Source: Pseudomonas sp. L5B5 (GTDB taxonomy: Bacteria > Pseudomonadota > Gammaproteobacteria > Pseudomonadales > Pseudomonadaceae). From it: 64,000 nucleotides of DNA. The translations under genes and the position numbers were made by a program. Positions 26,934-35,812 of the stretch are shown here, one piece after another (the first letter of the stretch is position 1; each line of letters opens with the position of its first letter). The DNA lies in NCBI RefSeq assembly GCF_020520285.1, contig NZ_CP084742.1, forward strand, positions 3,162,001 through 3,226,000. Reading direction: 5' to 3'. A model generated the notes under the pieces. That model was not told the origin of the DNA, did not search any database, and saw only the letters and a program-made list of their open reading frames with translations.

Positions 26934-27902
26934 ATGTCACTGCTAGAAATCAAGAATCTCAATGTCCGCTTCGGCGACGCCAAGGCAGTTCCCGTGGTGG
27001 ACGGCCTGGACCTCAAGGTCGACAAGGGCGAAGTCCTGGCCATCGTCGGCGAATCCGGCTCCGGCAAATCGGTGACCATGATGGCCCTGATGGGCCTGAT
27101 CGAGCACCCCGGCATCGTCACCGCCGACGCCCTGACCTTCGACGGCAAGGACATGCTCAAGCTCAGCGCCCGCCAGCGCCGGCAGGTCGTGGGCAAGGAC
27201 CTGGCCATGGTCTTCCAGGACCCGATGACCGCGCTGAACCCCAGCTACACCGTGGGCTTCCAGATCGAGGAAGTGCTGCGCCTGCACCTGAAGATGTCTG
27301 GCAAGGCGGCGCGCAAGCGCGCCATCGAACTGCTGGAAAAGGTCGAGATCCCGGGCGCCGCCAGCCGCATGGATGCCTACCCGCACCAGCTATCCGGAGG
27401 CATGAGCCAGCGCGTGGCGATCGCCATGGCCATCGCCGGCGAACCCAAGCTGCTGATTGCCGACGAACCGACCACCGCCCTGGACGTGACCATCCAGGCA
27501 CAGATCATGGACCTGCTGCTGAGCTTGCAGAAAGAGCGGAACATGGGCCTGGTGCTGATCACCCACGACCTCGCCGTGGTGGCCGAGACCGCCCAGCGTG
27601 TGTGCGTGATGTACGCCGGCCAGGCCGTGGAAGTGGGCAAGGTGCCGGAACTGTTCGATATCCCGGCACACCCCTACAGCGAAGCCCTGCTGGCGGCGAT
27701 TCCCGAGCACAGCCTCGGTGCCTCGCGGCTCTCGACCCTGCCGGGCATCGTTCCCGGCCGTTATGACCGGCCCCAGGGCTGCCTGCTGTCGCCACGCTGC
27801 CCCTACGTCCAGGAAAGCTGCCGCCAGCAACGGCCCAGCCTCGATCCGCAAGCCGCCAGCCTGGTGCGCTGCTTCTACCCGCTCAACCAGGAGGTGGCGT
27901 GA
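26934..27902 (+). CDS. dppD: dipeptide ABC transporter ATPase DppD
   Basis: Cytoplasmic ATPase subunit, 322 aa. Walker A GESGSGKS near residue 39, signature LSGGMSQR near 156, Walker [13 protein letters not shown] near 175. The C-terminal oligopeptide/dipeptide domain contains the cysteines [15 protein letters not shown] and RCFYPL, which ligate a 4Fe-4S cluster in DppD homologues. It begins with [14 protein letters not shown] after GAGGAG (26922-26927), and its TGA shares a base with the dppF ATG. Confidence 0.96.
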   Translation: MSLLEIKNLNVRFGDAKAVPVVDGLDLKVDKGEVLAIVGESGSGKSVTMMALMGLIEHPGIVTADALTFDGKDMLKLSARQRRQVVGKDLAMVFQDPMTALNPSYTVGFQIEEVLRLHLKMSGKAARKRAIELLEKVEIPGAASRMDAYPHQLSGGMSQRVAIAMAIAGEPKLLIADEPTTALDVTIQAQIMDLLLSLQKERNMGLVLITHDLAVVAETAQRVCVMYAGQAVEVGKVPELFDIPAHPYSEALLAAIPEHSLGASRLSTLPGIVPGRYDRPQGCLLSPRCPYVQESCRQQRPSLDPQAASLVRCFYPLNQEVA

Positions 27903-28870
27903 TGGCCGTCGTTCTTACCGCCCGCGACCTGACCCGTCACTACGAAGTGTCCCGGGGCCTGTTCAAGGGCCACGCCACCGTCCGCGCGCTCAATGGCGTG
28001 TCCTTCGAACTGGAGGCCGGCAAGACCCTGGCCGTGGTGGGCGAGTCCGGCTGCGGCAAATCCACCCTGGCCCGGGCCCTGACGCTGATCGAGGAGCCGT
28101 CCTCGGGTTCGCTGCAGATTGCCGGCCATGAGGTCAAGGGCGCGACCAAGGCGCAGCGCAAGCAGCTGCGCCGCGACGTGCAGATGGTGTTCCAGAGCCC
28201 CTACGCCTCGCTCAACCCACGGCAGAAGATCGGTGACCAGTTGGCCGAGCCGCTGCTGATCAACACCAAGCTGTCGGCTGCCGAACGCCGGGAAAAAGTC
28301 CAGGCGATGATGAAGCAGGTGGGCCTGCGCCCCGAGCACTACCAGCGCTACCCGCACATGTTCTCCGGCGGCCAGCGCCAGCGTATCGCCCTGGCCCGGG
28401 CCATGATGCTGCAACCCAAGGTGCTGGTGGCGGACGAGCCGACCTCGGCCCTGGACGTATCGATCCAGGCCCAGGTGCTGAACCTGTTCATGGACCTGCA
28501 GCAGGAATTCAACACTGCCTATGTGTTCATCTCCCACAACCTGGCGGTGGTGCGCCACGTCGCTGACCAGGTGCTGGTGATGTACCTGGGCCGGCCGGTG
28601 GAAATGGGCCCCAAGGAAGACATCTACGCCCGTCCCTTGCACCCCTACACCCAGGCCCTGCTCTCGGCCACCCCGGCCATCCACCCGGACCCGGACAAGC
28701 CGAAGATCAAGATCGCCGGCGAATTGCCCAACCCGTTGAACCCACCATCGGGTTGCGCCTTCCACAAGCGCTGCCCGTATGCCAGCGAGCGCTGCAGCAC
28801 CGAAGAGCCGGCCCTGCGCCAGCTCGACAGCCGCCAGGTGGCCTGCCACTACGCGGAGCAGTTCTTGTAA
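27902..28870 (+). CDS. dppF: dipeptide ABC transporter ATPase DppF
   Basis: Second ATPase of the importer, 322 aa. Walker A GESGCGKST near residue 48, signature FSGGQRQR near 156, Walker B VLVADEPTSALD near 177, then the C-terminal Cys-containing region GCAFHKRCPYASERC. AGGAGG (27891-27896) precedes the ATG at 27902, and a GTG one codon earlier is an alternative. Last gene of the dpp operon; two back-to-back terminators follow. Confidence 0.96.
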   Translation: MAVVLTARDLTRHYEVSRGLFKGHATVRALNGVSFELEAGKTLAVVGESGCGKSTLARALTLIEEPSSGSLQIAGHEVKGATKAQRKQLRRDVQMVFQSPYASLNPRQKIGDQLAEPLLINTKLSAAERREKVQAMMKQVGLRPEHYQRYPHMFSGGQRQRIALARAMMLQPKVLVADEPTSALDVSIQAQVLNLFMDLQQEFNTAYVFISHNLAVVRHVADQVLVMYLGRPVEMGPKEDIYARPLHPYTQALLSATPAIHPDPDKPKIKIAGELPNPLNPPSGCAFHKRCPYASERCSTEEPALRQLDSRQVACHYAEQFL

Positions 28871-28884
28871 GGAAGCACGAAAAA

Positions 28885-28911
28885 GGCGCCCCCGGAACAT
28901 CCGGGGGCGCC
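28885..28911 (-). terminator. terminator for the minus-strand small gene
   Basis: GGCGCCCCCGGA, loop ACA, TCCGGGGGCGCC is a perfect 12-bp stem. The T-run lies on the minus strand (AAAAA at 28880-28884 on the plus strand), so it ends transcription coming from the gene at 28974-29216 and also forms a hairpin after dppF. Confidence 0.8.
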
Positions 28912-28928
28912 TGACCTGGTTGCACCGG

Positions 28929-28974
28929 CCCCTCGCGACGGATCGCGCATCGATCCGCCGCGAGGGGTTTTTTT
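28929..28974 (+). terminator. terminator of the dpp operon
   Basis: CCCCTCGCG, CGGATC, loop, GATCCG and CGCGAGGGG followed by T7: a textbook rho-independent terminator on the plus strand. It ends at the stop codon of the convergent small gene. Confidence 0.9.
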
Positions 28975-29216
28975 CAGCCCTGATCGGACTCCTCGCCATC
29001 GTCGGTGGTCTGGTCGTCATCGCCCGAACTGCCGCCCTGCCCCTCATCCCCCGGCTCCGACTCGGACTTGGCCAGCAGCTGCACCGGCGTGCTCTGCTCT
29101 GTCGAATAACCCGGCTCCTTGACCTGCAGCAGGTTGTGGGCCCAGGCCCCGGAGGTTCCCAGTGCCAGCAGCACCAGCACCTTGATCAGCAGCACCATGC
29201 GTTGAAAAATGCTCAT
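28974..29216 (-). CDS. small exported protein with acidic tail, unknown function
   Basis: An 80-residue protein with an N-terminal hydrophobic signal or anchor (MSIFQRMVLLIKVLVLLALG, likely cut after SGAWA) and a strongly acidic, Gly/Ser/Asp/Glu-rich C-terminus (SGDDDQTTDDGEESDQG). No family recognised. The ATG at 29216 is preferred because GGAAT lies just upstream; an ATG at 29228 in frame adds MESA. It has its own downstream terminator, which supports a real gene. The mature part is about 55 residues, unstructured and periplasmic or surface-exposed by inference. Confidence 0.6.
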   Translation of the reverse strand: MSIFQRMVLLIKVLVLLALGTSGAWAHNLLQVKEPGYSTEQSTPVQLLAKSESEPGDEGQGGSSGDDDQTTDDGEESDQG

Positions 29217-29411
29217 AGCCGATTCCATCCCTTCAAAGGTGACTCATCGATGGCTGCCGGCCTGCCTCGCAACGGCCACAGCACTGTCTGAAACCTAGTC
29301 GCGATACCCGGGACTTGCCAGATAGCCTGCTATCGATCCACATCCCAACCAGCCTCTTCCGACTAACGGCGCTGCACTGACAAGGCGACTGCACGGGCAG
29401 GTGACGGGCAC

Positions 29412-29444
29412 AAAAAAAGCCCCGCGGTCTGCACCGCGGGGCTT
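29412..29444 (-). terminator. rho-independent terminator of prfC
   Basis: AAGCCCCGCGGT, loop, ACCGCGGGGCTT with a seven-base T-run on the minus strand, 19 bp beyond the prfC stop codon. Confidence 0.9.
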
Positions 29445-29462
29445 GGGATGTTGCAGGCGAAC

Positions 29463-31046
29463 TTAGTGGTGTTCGCGGGTGGCGCGGAATTTCACGTCCG
29501 GCCAGCGCTCTTCCATCAGTGCCAGGTTGACCCGGGTCGGCGCCAGGTAGGTCAGGTGGCCGCCGCCGTCCAGCGCCAGGTTCTCCACCGCCTTGTTGGA
29601 AAACTCTTCCAGCTTCTTCTTGTCGTCGCAGGTGATCCAGCGCGCCGACCACACGGTGATCGGCTCGTAGGCGCATTCGACCTTGTATTCTTCCTTCAGG
29701 CGGCTGGCCACCACATCGAACTGCAGCACGCCCACGGCGCCCAGGATGATGTCGTTGCTGCGCTCGGGGAAGAACACCTGGGTCGCGCCCTCTTCGGCCA
29801 GCTGCTGCAGGCCCTGGCGCAGCTGCTTGGACTTGAGCGGGTCCTTGAGGCGTACGCGGCGGAACAGTTCCGGGGCGAAGTGCGGGATACCGGTGAAGCC
29901 CAGGTTCTCGCCTTCGGTGAAGGTGTCGCCGATCTGGATGGTGCCGTGGTTGTGCAAGCCGATGATGTCGCCGGCGAAGGCTTCTTCCAGCTGTTCACGC
30001 TCGGAGGAGAAGAAGGTCAGGGCGTCGCCGATGCGCACGTCCTTGCCGGTGCGCACGTGGCGCATCTTCATGCCCTTCTCGTACTTGCCCGAGCAGATGC
30101 GCATGAAGGCGATGCGGTCGCGGTGCTTGGGGTCCATGTTCGCCTGGATCTTGAACACGAAACCCGAGAACTTCTCTTCCTGGGGCGCCACGCTGCGCTC
30201 GTTGGCCACTCGTGGCAGCGGCAGCGGAGCCCAGTCCACCACGGCATCCAGCACGTGATCGACGCCGAAGTTGCCCAGTGCGGTACCGAAGAACACCGGG
30301 GTCAGGTGGCCGTCGAGGAATTCCTGCTGGTTGAACTCGTGGCAGGCGCCCTGCACCAGTTCCAGCTGCTCGAGGAAACGCTCGTACTCGTCGCCCAGGT
30401 GGGCACGGGCTTCGTCGGAGTCGAGCTTCTCGATGATCTTGGTCTCGGTGCGCTCGTGGCCATGGCCCGGGGTGTAGACGATGATGTAGTCACCCGCCAG
30501 GTGGTACACGCCCTTGAAGTCGCGGTAGCAGCCGATCGGCCAGGTGATGGGTGCGGCCTTGATCTTCAGCACCGCCTCGATCTCGTCCAGCAGCTCGATC
30601 GGATCGCGGATGTCGCGGTCCAGCTTGTTGATGAAGCTGACGATCGGCGTATCCCGCAGGCGGCAGACGTCCATCAGGGCGATGGTCCGCGGCTCTACAC
30701 CCTTGCCGCCGTCGAGCACCATCAGCGCCGAGTCCACCGCGGTCAGGGTGCGGTAAGTATCTTCCGAGAAGTCTTCGTGGCCGGGGGTGTCCAGCAGGTT
30801 GATCATGTGGTCACGATAGGGGAACTGCATCACCGAGGTGGTGATCGAGATCCCGCGCTGCTTCTCCATTTCCATCCAGTCGGAGGTGGCGTGGCGGTCG
30901 GATTTGCGCGACTTGACGGTCCCCGCCACCGCAATGGCCTTGCCCATCAGCAACAGTTTTTCAGTGATGGTGGTCTTACCCGCATCCGGGTGGGAAATGA
31001 TGGCGAAAGTGCGGCGTTTCGCGACTTCGGCGGCCTGTTGGGTCAT
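29463..31046 (-). CDS. prfC: peptide chain release factor 3
   Basis: Translational GTPase RF3, which removes RF1/RF2 from the ribosome after peptide release. 527 aa from the ATG at 31046 ([20 protein letters not shown]). G1 is SHPDAGKTT near residue 18, G3 [14 protein letters not shown] near 88, G4 NKLDRD near 142, with RF3-specific regions following ([20 protein letters not shown], and the C-terminal [18 protein letters not shown]). The frame continues upstream to 31277, but that part lacks a start site and family similarity. The gene stands alone and is divergent from the osmoprotectant operon. Confidence 0.97.
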   Translation of the reverse strand: MTQQAAEVAKRRTFAIISHPDAGKTTITEKLLLMGKAIAVAGTVKSRKSDRHATSDWMEMEKQRGISITTSVMQFPYRDHMINLLDTPGHEDFSEDTYRTLTAVDSALMVLDGGKGVEPRTIALMDVCRLRDTPIVSFINKLDRDIRDPIELLDEIEAVLKIKAAPITWPIGCYRDFKGVYHLAGDYIIVYTPGHGHERTETKIIEKLDSDEARAHLGDEYERFLEQLELVQGACHEFNQQEFLDGHLTPVFFGTALGNFGVDHVLDAVVDWAPLPLPRVANERSVAPQEEKFSGFVFKIQANMDPKHRDRIAFMRICSGKYEKGMKMRHVRTGKDVRIGDALTFFSSEREQLEEAFAGDIIGLHNHGTIQIGDTFTEGENLGFTGIPHFAPELFRRVRLKDPLKSKQLRQGLQQLAEEGATQVFFPERSNDIILGAVGVLQFDVVASRLKEEYKVECAYEPITVWSARWITCDDKKKLEEFSNKAVENLALDGGGHLTYLAPTRVNLALMEERWPDVKFRATREHH

Positions 31047-31524
31047 GGGAAATCGCCTGGCGGTGATCAAAAAAGGGCGGCGAGTATAGCGCAAAGCAAG
31101 CCCCCCGGACCACCGTTCGCCCTCTACCCCTGCCCCCATAGCCTGGTAGGCCTGTAGCCGCTGTCGAGCGCCAGCGAAGGCTGCGACCGGGCGCGCAGCA
31201 CCCGCAACCCGTCCCCTCTGAATCAGCCAAATCTCATCCCGCTCTGATCCACGAGCGTTGCCCTGCAGCGGCCACAAGGGTGGCCAAACGCCGTCAAGTA
31301 TGGAACCTTTTAAAAGGTGGAGACGTCCACTTCCCTGTCACGCGCTCTCGTCAGGGCCTGAAATATCAGCAAGTTAGCTTGACGAAGCTGCGCTCATGGT
31401 TCGTTCACCGCCGCCCTGCCGGCACTCGACGAACTGCTTTTCGCGGGGACTTTCCCGGCAGCCGACAACGGTCATGCCACACGGGGAGGCGCCCGCCGAC
31501 CGATAAGAAAAAAGGAGTCCGCCC
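31047..31524. promoter_or_regulatory. prfC / opuC divergent region with palindrome
   Basis: 478 bp without a gene. A REP-like stretch lies at about 31150-31200. The perfect 14-bp palindrome ACCTTTTAAAAGGT (31305-31318) stands about 205 bp before the osmoprotectant operon and could be an operator or part of its promoter. AAGGAG (31512-31517) is the ribosome-binding site of the first transporter gene. Confidence 0.45.
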
Positions 31525-32241
31525 GTGGCTATTCGCTATGGCAAAGGGCTGATAGGAGGGGCTGCGGTCATTGCCCTCCTGGCCCTGCTGGTCCACTGGA
31601 TCGGCATCAAGACGATCGAACACTACCGCGACGATCTGTGGTTCTACCTGCAAGCTCATCTGTTCCTGGTCCTGGCGTCCATGTTCGCCGCCCTGCTGGT
31701 CGGCATCCCCGCCGGCATCTTCCTCAGCCGTCCTGCCATGACCGGACGTGCCGAACGCTTCATGCAAGTGTTCAACATCGGCAACACCATCCCTCCCCTG
31801 GCCGTCCTGGCCATCGCCCTGGGGATCCTCGGCATCGGCAGCGGGCCGGCGATCTTCGCCCTGTTCCTGGCCTCCCTGCTGCCCATCGTGCGCAACACCT
31901 ACGAGGGCCTGAAGAACGTCCAGGGTTCGCTCAAGGAAGCCGCCGTCGGCATCGGCATGACCCCACGCCAGGTGCTGTGGAAAGTCGAATTGCCCAATGC
32001 CGTGCCGATCATCATCGGCGGCGTGCGGGTAGCCCTGGCGATCAACGTCGGCACCGCGCCCCTGGCCTTCCTGATCGGCGCCAACAGCCTGGGCAGCCTG
32101 ATCTTCCCCGGCATCGCCCTGAACAACCAGCCGCAACTGCTGCTCGGTGCCGCCTGCACGGCCCTGCTGGCGCTGCTGCTCGACGGCCTGGTGACCCTGG
32201 CCAGCCGCCTCTGGCTGGAACGTGGCCTGCGTCCGTCCTAA
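31525..32241 (+). CDS. opuCD: osmoprotectant ABC transporter permease (OpuCD-like)
   Basis: Inner-membrane permease of a quaternary-amine (glycine betaine/choline/carnitine-type) importer, 238 aa, five to six membrane segments. The permease loop reads LKEAAVGIGMTPRQVLWKVELPNAVPIIIGGVRVAL near residues 137-172, typical of the OpuC/YehY/YehW group. Start is GTG at 31525, 7 nt after AAGGAG. Gene order permease-binding protein-permease-ATPase equals P. aeruginosa PA3888-PA3891. Which substrate is preferred is not visible. Confidence 0.85.
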   Translation: MAIRYGKGLIGGAAVIALLALLVHWIGIKTIEHYRDDLWFYLQAHLFLVLASMFAALLVGIPAGIFLSRPAMTGRAERFMQVFNIGNTIPPLAVLAIALGILGIGSGPAIFALFLASLLPIVRNTYEGLKNVQGSLKEAAVGIGMTPRQVLWKVELPNAVPIIIGGVRVALAINVGTAPLAFLIGANSLGSLIFPGIALNNQPQLLLGAACTALLALLLDGLVTLASRLWLERGLRPS

Positions 32242-32265
32242 GCCCGTCAGAGACAAGGAACCGAC

Positions 32266-33159
32266 ATGAAGAAATTGAGCCTGATACTCGGCTGCGCCCT
32301 GCTTTTCAGCGGACTGGCCCACGCCGCGCAAAAACCGCTGATCCGCATTGGCGCCCGGGTCTTCACCGAACAGACCCTGCTGGCGGAAATCACCTCCCAG
32401 TACCTGCGCAGCAAGGGCTATGACACCCGCGTCACCGGCGGGCTGGGCAGCAACCTGGCCCGCAGTGCCCAGGAAAGTGGCCAGTTGGACCTGATCTGGG
32501 AATACACCGGGGTGTCGCTGGTGGCCTACAACCACATCGACGAGAAGCTCGACAAGCAGCAGTCCTACGCCCGGGTGAAAGAACTCGACGCGAAAAAAGG
32601 CCTGGTCTGGTTGTCGCCATCCAAGTTCAGCAACACCTATGCCCTGGCGCTGCCAGAAAACGTGGCCAAGGAACATCCGCAGATCAACAGCATCAGCGAC
32701 CTGACCCGCGCCCTGGCCGAAAACACCCGGGAAAATCGCCTGGTGGCCCTGGACACCGAGTTCGCCAACCGTTCCGACGGCATGGCCGGGATGGTCAAGC
32801 TGTATGACATGGCCCTGACCCGCAAGAACACCCGGCAGATGGACGCCGGCCTGGTCTACACGGCCCTGCGCAATGGCCAGGTGTTTGCCGGCCTGGTGTA
32901 CACCACCGACGGGCGCCTCAGCGCCTTCAAGCTCAAGCTGCTAGAAGACGACAAGCACTACTTCCCGGACTACACCGCCGCTCCCGTGGTGCGCCAGGCC
33001 TACCTCGACGCCCACCCGCAACTGGCCGCCGAACTCGAGCCGCTGGCGGCGCTGTTCGACGACGAAACCATGCGCCAGCTCAACGCCCGGGTCGACGTCG
33101 ACCATGAAAGCCCATCCGCCGTGGCCGCAGATTTCCTGCGCCAGCACCCAATCAACTAA
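32266..33159 (+). CDS. opuCC: osmoprotectant ABC transporter substrate-binding protein
   Basis: Periplasmic binding protein of the OpuAC/ProX type, 297 aa, with signal peptide MKKLSLILGCALLFSGLAHA. Shared features are IRIGARVFTEQTLLAEITSQYL, LIWEYTGVSLVAYN near residue 77 and GLVYTALRNGQVFAGLVYTTDGR near 195. The aromatic residues of the Trp/Tyr cage for quaternary ammonium groups cannot be confirmed without alignment. It follows the first permease by 24 bp and precedes the second by 12 bp. Confidence 0.88.
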   Translation: MKKLSLILGCALLFSGLAHAAQKPLIRIGARVFTEQTLLAEITSQYLRSKGYDTRVTGGLGSNLARSAQESGQLDLIWEYTGVSLVAYNHIDEKLDKQQSYARVKELDAKKGLVWLSPSKFSNTYALALPENVAKEHPQINSISDLTRALAENTRENRLVALDTEFANRSDGMAGMVKLYDMALTRKNTRQMDAGLVYTALRNGQVFAGLVYTTDGRLSAFKLKLLEDDKHYFPDYTAAPVVRQAYLDAHPQLAAELEPLAALFDDETMRQLNARVDVDHESPSAVAADFLRQHPIN

Positions 33160-33171
33160 AGAGGAGAAGAC

Positions 33172-33840
33172 ATGGAATTCCTGAACGCCTTTTCCCATCT
33201 CGATTGGGCCCAGGTCCTGCACCTGACCTGGCAACACATCACCCTGGTGGGCATCGCCGTCACCCTGGCCATCGTCTTCGGCGTGCCCCTGGGCGTGCTG
33301 ATGACCCGCTTCCCCAGCCTCGCCGGCCCATTGCAGGCCAGCGCCACGGTGCTGCTGACCATTCCGTCCATCGCCCTGTTCGGCCTGCTGCTGCCGTTCT
33401 ACTCCAAGTTCGGCCAGGGCCTGGGCCCATTGCCGGCCATCACGGCGGTGTTCCTCTATTCCCTGCTGCCCATCATGCGCAACACCTACCTGGCGCTGAC
33501 CGGCGTCGAACCGGGCATTCGCGAAGCCGCGCGGGGCATCGGCATGACCTTCGGCCAGCGCCTGCGCATGGTCGAGTTGCCCATCGCGGTGCCAGTGATC
33601 CTCGCCGGGGTACGCACCGCCGTGGTGATGAACATCGGCGTCATGACCATCGCCGCCACCATCGGCGCCGGCGGCCTGGGAGTACTGATCCTGGCCTCCA
33701 TCAGCCGCAGCGACATGTCGATGCTGATCGTCGGCGCCGTGCTGGTCAGCCTGCTGGCCATCTTTGCCGACCTGCTTCTGCAATGGCTGCAACGTTCGCT
33801 GACGCCAAAAGGATTGAGCCCACTAGGAGCCCTGAAATGA
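33172..33840 (+). CDS. opuCB: osmoprotectant ABC transporter permease (OpuCB-like)
   Basis: Second permease of the betaine-type importer, 222 aa. GAGGAGAAGAC gives a strong ribosome-binding site. IREAARGIGMTFGQRLRMVELPIAVPVILAGVRTAVVMN (residues 118-156) is the coupling loop, closely parallel to that of the first permease, so the transporter is a heterodimer. Its stop overlaps the ATPase start (ATGA, 33837-33840). Confidence 0.87.
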   Translation: MEFLNAFSHLDWAQVLHLTWQHITLVGIAVTLAIVFGVPLGVLMTRFPSLAGPLQASATVLLTIPSIALFGLLLPFYSKFGQGLGPLPAITAVFLYSLLPIMRNTYLALTGVEPGIREAARGIGMTFGQRLRMVELPIAVPVILAGVRTAVVMNIGVMTIAATIGAGGLGVLILASISRSDMSMLIVGAVLVSLLAIFADLLLQWLQRSLTPKGLSPLGALK

Positions 33841-34994
33841 TCGAACTACAAAACCTGAGCAAGACCTTTCGCAGCAACGGCAAGGATGTCAAGGCCGTCG
33901 ACTCGGTCAGCCTGACCGTCAATGAAGGCGAGATCTGCGTGTTCCTCGGGCCCTCCGGTTGCGGCAAGAGCACCACGCTGAAGATGATCAACCGCCTGAT
34001 CATGCCCACCTCGGGCAAGGTGCTGATCAACGGCGAGGACACCACCGGCCTGGACGAGGTGACCCTGCGCCGCAACATCGGCTACGTGATCCAGCAGATC
34101 GGCCTGTTCCCCAACATGACCATCGAGGAAAACATCACCGTGGTGCCGCGCCTGCTGGGCTGGGACAAGCAGAAGTGCCACGACCGCGCCCGCGAGCTGA
34201 TGAGCATGATCAAGCTCGAACCCAAGCAGTACCTGCATCGCTACCCGCGCGAGCTGTCCGGCGGCCAGCAACAGCGGATCGGGGTGATTCGCGCCCTGGC
34301 GGCCGAAGCGCCGCTGTTGCTGATGGACGAGCCTTTCGGCGCGGTCGACCCGATCAACCGCGAGATGATCCAGAACGAGTTCTTCGAGATGCAGCGGGCG
34401 CTGAACAAGACCGTGATCATGGTCAGCCACGACATCGACGAAGCCATCAAGCTGGGGGACAAGATCGCCATCTTCCGCGCCGGCAAGCTGCTGCAGATCG
34501 ACCATCCGGACACCCTGTTGGCGCACCCGGCGGACGACTTCGTCAGCAACTTCGTCGGCCAGGACAGCACCTTGAAACGCCTGTTGCTGGTCAAGGCCGA
34601 GGACGCGGCCGACAACGCCCCGTCGGTGAGCCCGGATACCCCGGTGGCCGAGGCCCTGGAACTGATGGACGAGCATGACCGGCGCTACGTGGTGGTGACC
34701 TGCACCGAGAACAAGGCCCTGGGCTACGTGCGTCGGCGCGACCTGCACCGCCAGTCGGGGGACTGCGGCAGCTTCCTGCGCGAGTTCAACGCCACCGCCG
34801 CCTACGACGAGCACTTGCGAATCCTGCTGTCGCGCATGTACGAGTTCAACCGTTCGTGGCTGCCGGTGATGGACGCCGAGCGGGTGTTCCTGGGGGAAGT
34901 GACCCAGGAATCGATTGCCGCCTACCTGAGCTCCGGGCGTTCACGGGGGATGAAGACCCATATCGTCTCGCCGGCTGAAACAGCGGCAAGCTGA
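33837..34994 (+). CDS. opuCA: osmoprotectant ABC transporter ATPase with CBS region
   Basis: ATPase subunit, 385 aa. Walker A GPSGCGKST near residue 38, signature LSGGQQQRIGV near 139, Walker B LLLMDEPFGAVD near 158. The C-terminal 120 residues (VSPDTPVAEALELMDEHDRRYVVVT and LLSRMYEFNRSWLPVMDAERVFLGEVTQESI) form a CBS pair, used by relatives to sense ionic strength and gate transport. Full length for the OpuCA/YehX group. Confidence 0.9.
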   Translation: MIELQNLSKTFRSNGKDVKAVDSVSLTVNEGEICVFLGPSGCGKSTTLKMINRLIMPTSGKVLINGEDTTGLDEVTLRRNIGYVIQQIGLFPNMTIEENITVVPRLLGWDKQKCHDRARELMSMIKLEPKQYLHRYPRELSGGQQQRIGVIRALAAEAPLLLMDEPFGAVDPINREMIQNEFFEMQRALNKTVIMVSHDIDEAIKLGDKIAIFRAGKLLQIDHPDTLLAHPADDFVSNFVGQDSTLKRLLLVKAEDAADNAPSVSPDTPVAEALELMDEHDRRYVVVTCTENKALGYVRRRDLHRQSGDCGSFLREFNATAAYDEHLRILLSRMYEFNRSWLPVMDAERVFLGEVTQESIAAYLSSGRSRGMKTHIVSPAETAAS

Positions 34995-35018
34995 TCAATA
35001 AATAACCAACAGCGAACC

Positions 35019-35120
35019 TGTGGCGAGGGTGCCTGCTCGTGCTGGACCGTGGAGCGGCCCCTCTTGGCAAAAAGAGTGGGACTGCTGCGCAGCCTGGCGG
35101 GAGCAAGCGCCCTCGCCACA
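35019..35120. repeat. REP/BIME-type inverted repeat
   Basis: TGTGGCGAGGG near 35019 is the inverse complement of CCCTCGCCACA near 35110, with GCTC and GAGCAAGC as inner matches. This is the Pseudomonas 'GTGGCGAGGG...' palindromic element. A related copy is at 53330-53375. It lies between the osmoprotectant operon and speC. Confidence 0.7.
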
Positions 35121-35504
35121 CGGTTTTTTGCCCTGCCCAAGAGCCGAAAAAAAAGATCAACAGTCGTGCCGGCGACAGCTGTCCGGCGACCTGTGCCAAA
35201 ACAGCCAAAATCTCCCTTGCACCGCCCTCTCGCCGCTAACGTCGCCGATGTTGACGACTTCATACTTACTAGCCAGTTGGCGCGCAAAAGCGTCGAACGT
35301 GCAGGTATTTTTAACACCCGGGAATTCTTCGGGAACATCTGTCCGTCATCTGTGTCGGCTACAACGAGAGGTGTCGATTACGCACGTCAGGCAAGTGCAA
35401 AAACGCGACATTTTTTGTTGATCTCAGCCCACTCACCGCCTAAAGTTCGCGCCGAACGTCCATGCTGGAAACGATCCATCCGGCTCAAGTACTGACGACG
35501 AGAC
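35121..35504. other. no confident gene before the speC hairpin
   Basis: This part of the 818-bp gap between the transporter operon and speC has open frames on both strands (for example one reading VADVDDFILTSQLARKSVE at about 35240-35300), but none has a ribosome-binding site or recognisable family. I leave it unassigned. Confidence 0.4.
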
Positions 35505-35681
35505 AGCAAGGCCAAGGGCAATATTCCCAGATCGCTTGAGAGCGTAGCGAGCGCAGGCAATACCAGGCGGGAAGAGGCGAAGAAGCAGAGTTTACAGCTG
35601 TAAATGAGCATTCTGAGCCTCTTCCCAACGCAGTATTGCCAAGCGCAGCAGCTCTCAAGCGATCTACATGGCCTTTTTGCT
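35505..35681. repeat. 177-nt giant inverted repeat (MITE or structured RNA)
   Basis: The two halves mirror each other: AGCAA-GGCCA (35505-35514) with TGGCC-TTTTTGCT (35669-35681), AGATCGCTTGAGAGC (35529-35543) with GCTCTCAAGCGATCT (35651-35665), GGCAATAC (35556-35563) with GTATTGCC (35633-35640), and GGGAAGAGGC (35569-35578) with GCCTCTTCCC (35617-35626). The centre is TTTACAGCTGTAAA (35591-35604). The plus strand ends in a terminator-like GGCCTTTTT. It has no coding capacity. It lies 131 bp before speC, where it could act as a miniature transposable element or as a leader/attenuator. Confidence 0.7.
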
Positions 35682-35812
35682 TTCGGCGGCAATGCCTTGG
35701 GAAGTAGGCGAACCAAAGTGGGGATACGGAGGACGTTCACAAGGCGATGTCATCGATGACATCTCCTTAAACCCATTGATTAGCAACGTTTGCCAGTAGG
35801 AGCTCCCAACGC

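Noticed and set aside
35049..35495. Open frames on both strands between the osmoprotectant operon and speC
   Set aside because: A stretch reading VADVDDFILTSQLARKSVE looks somewhat protein-like, but there is no start signal and the frame begins inside a REP element.
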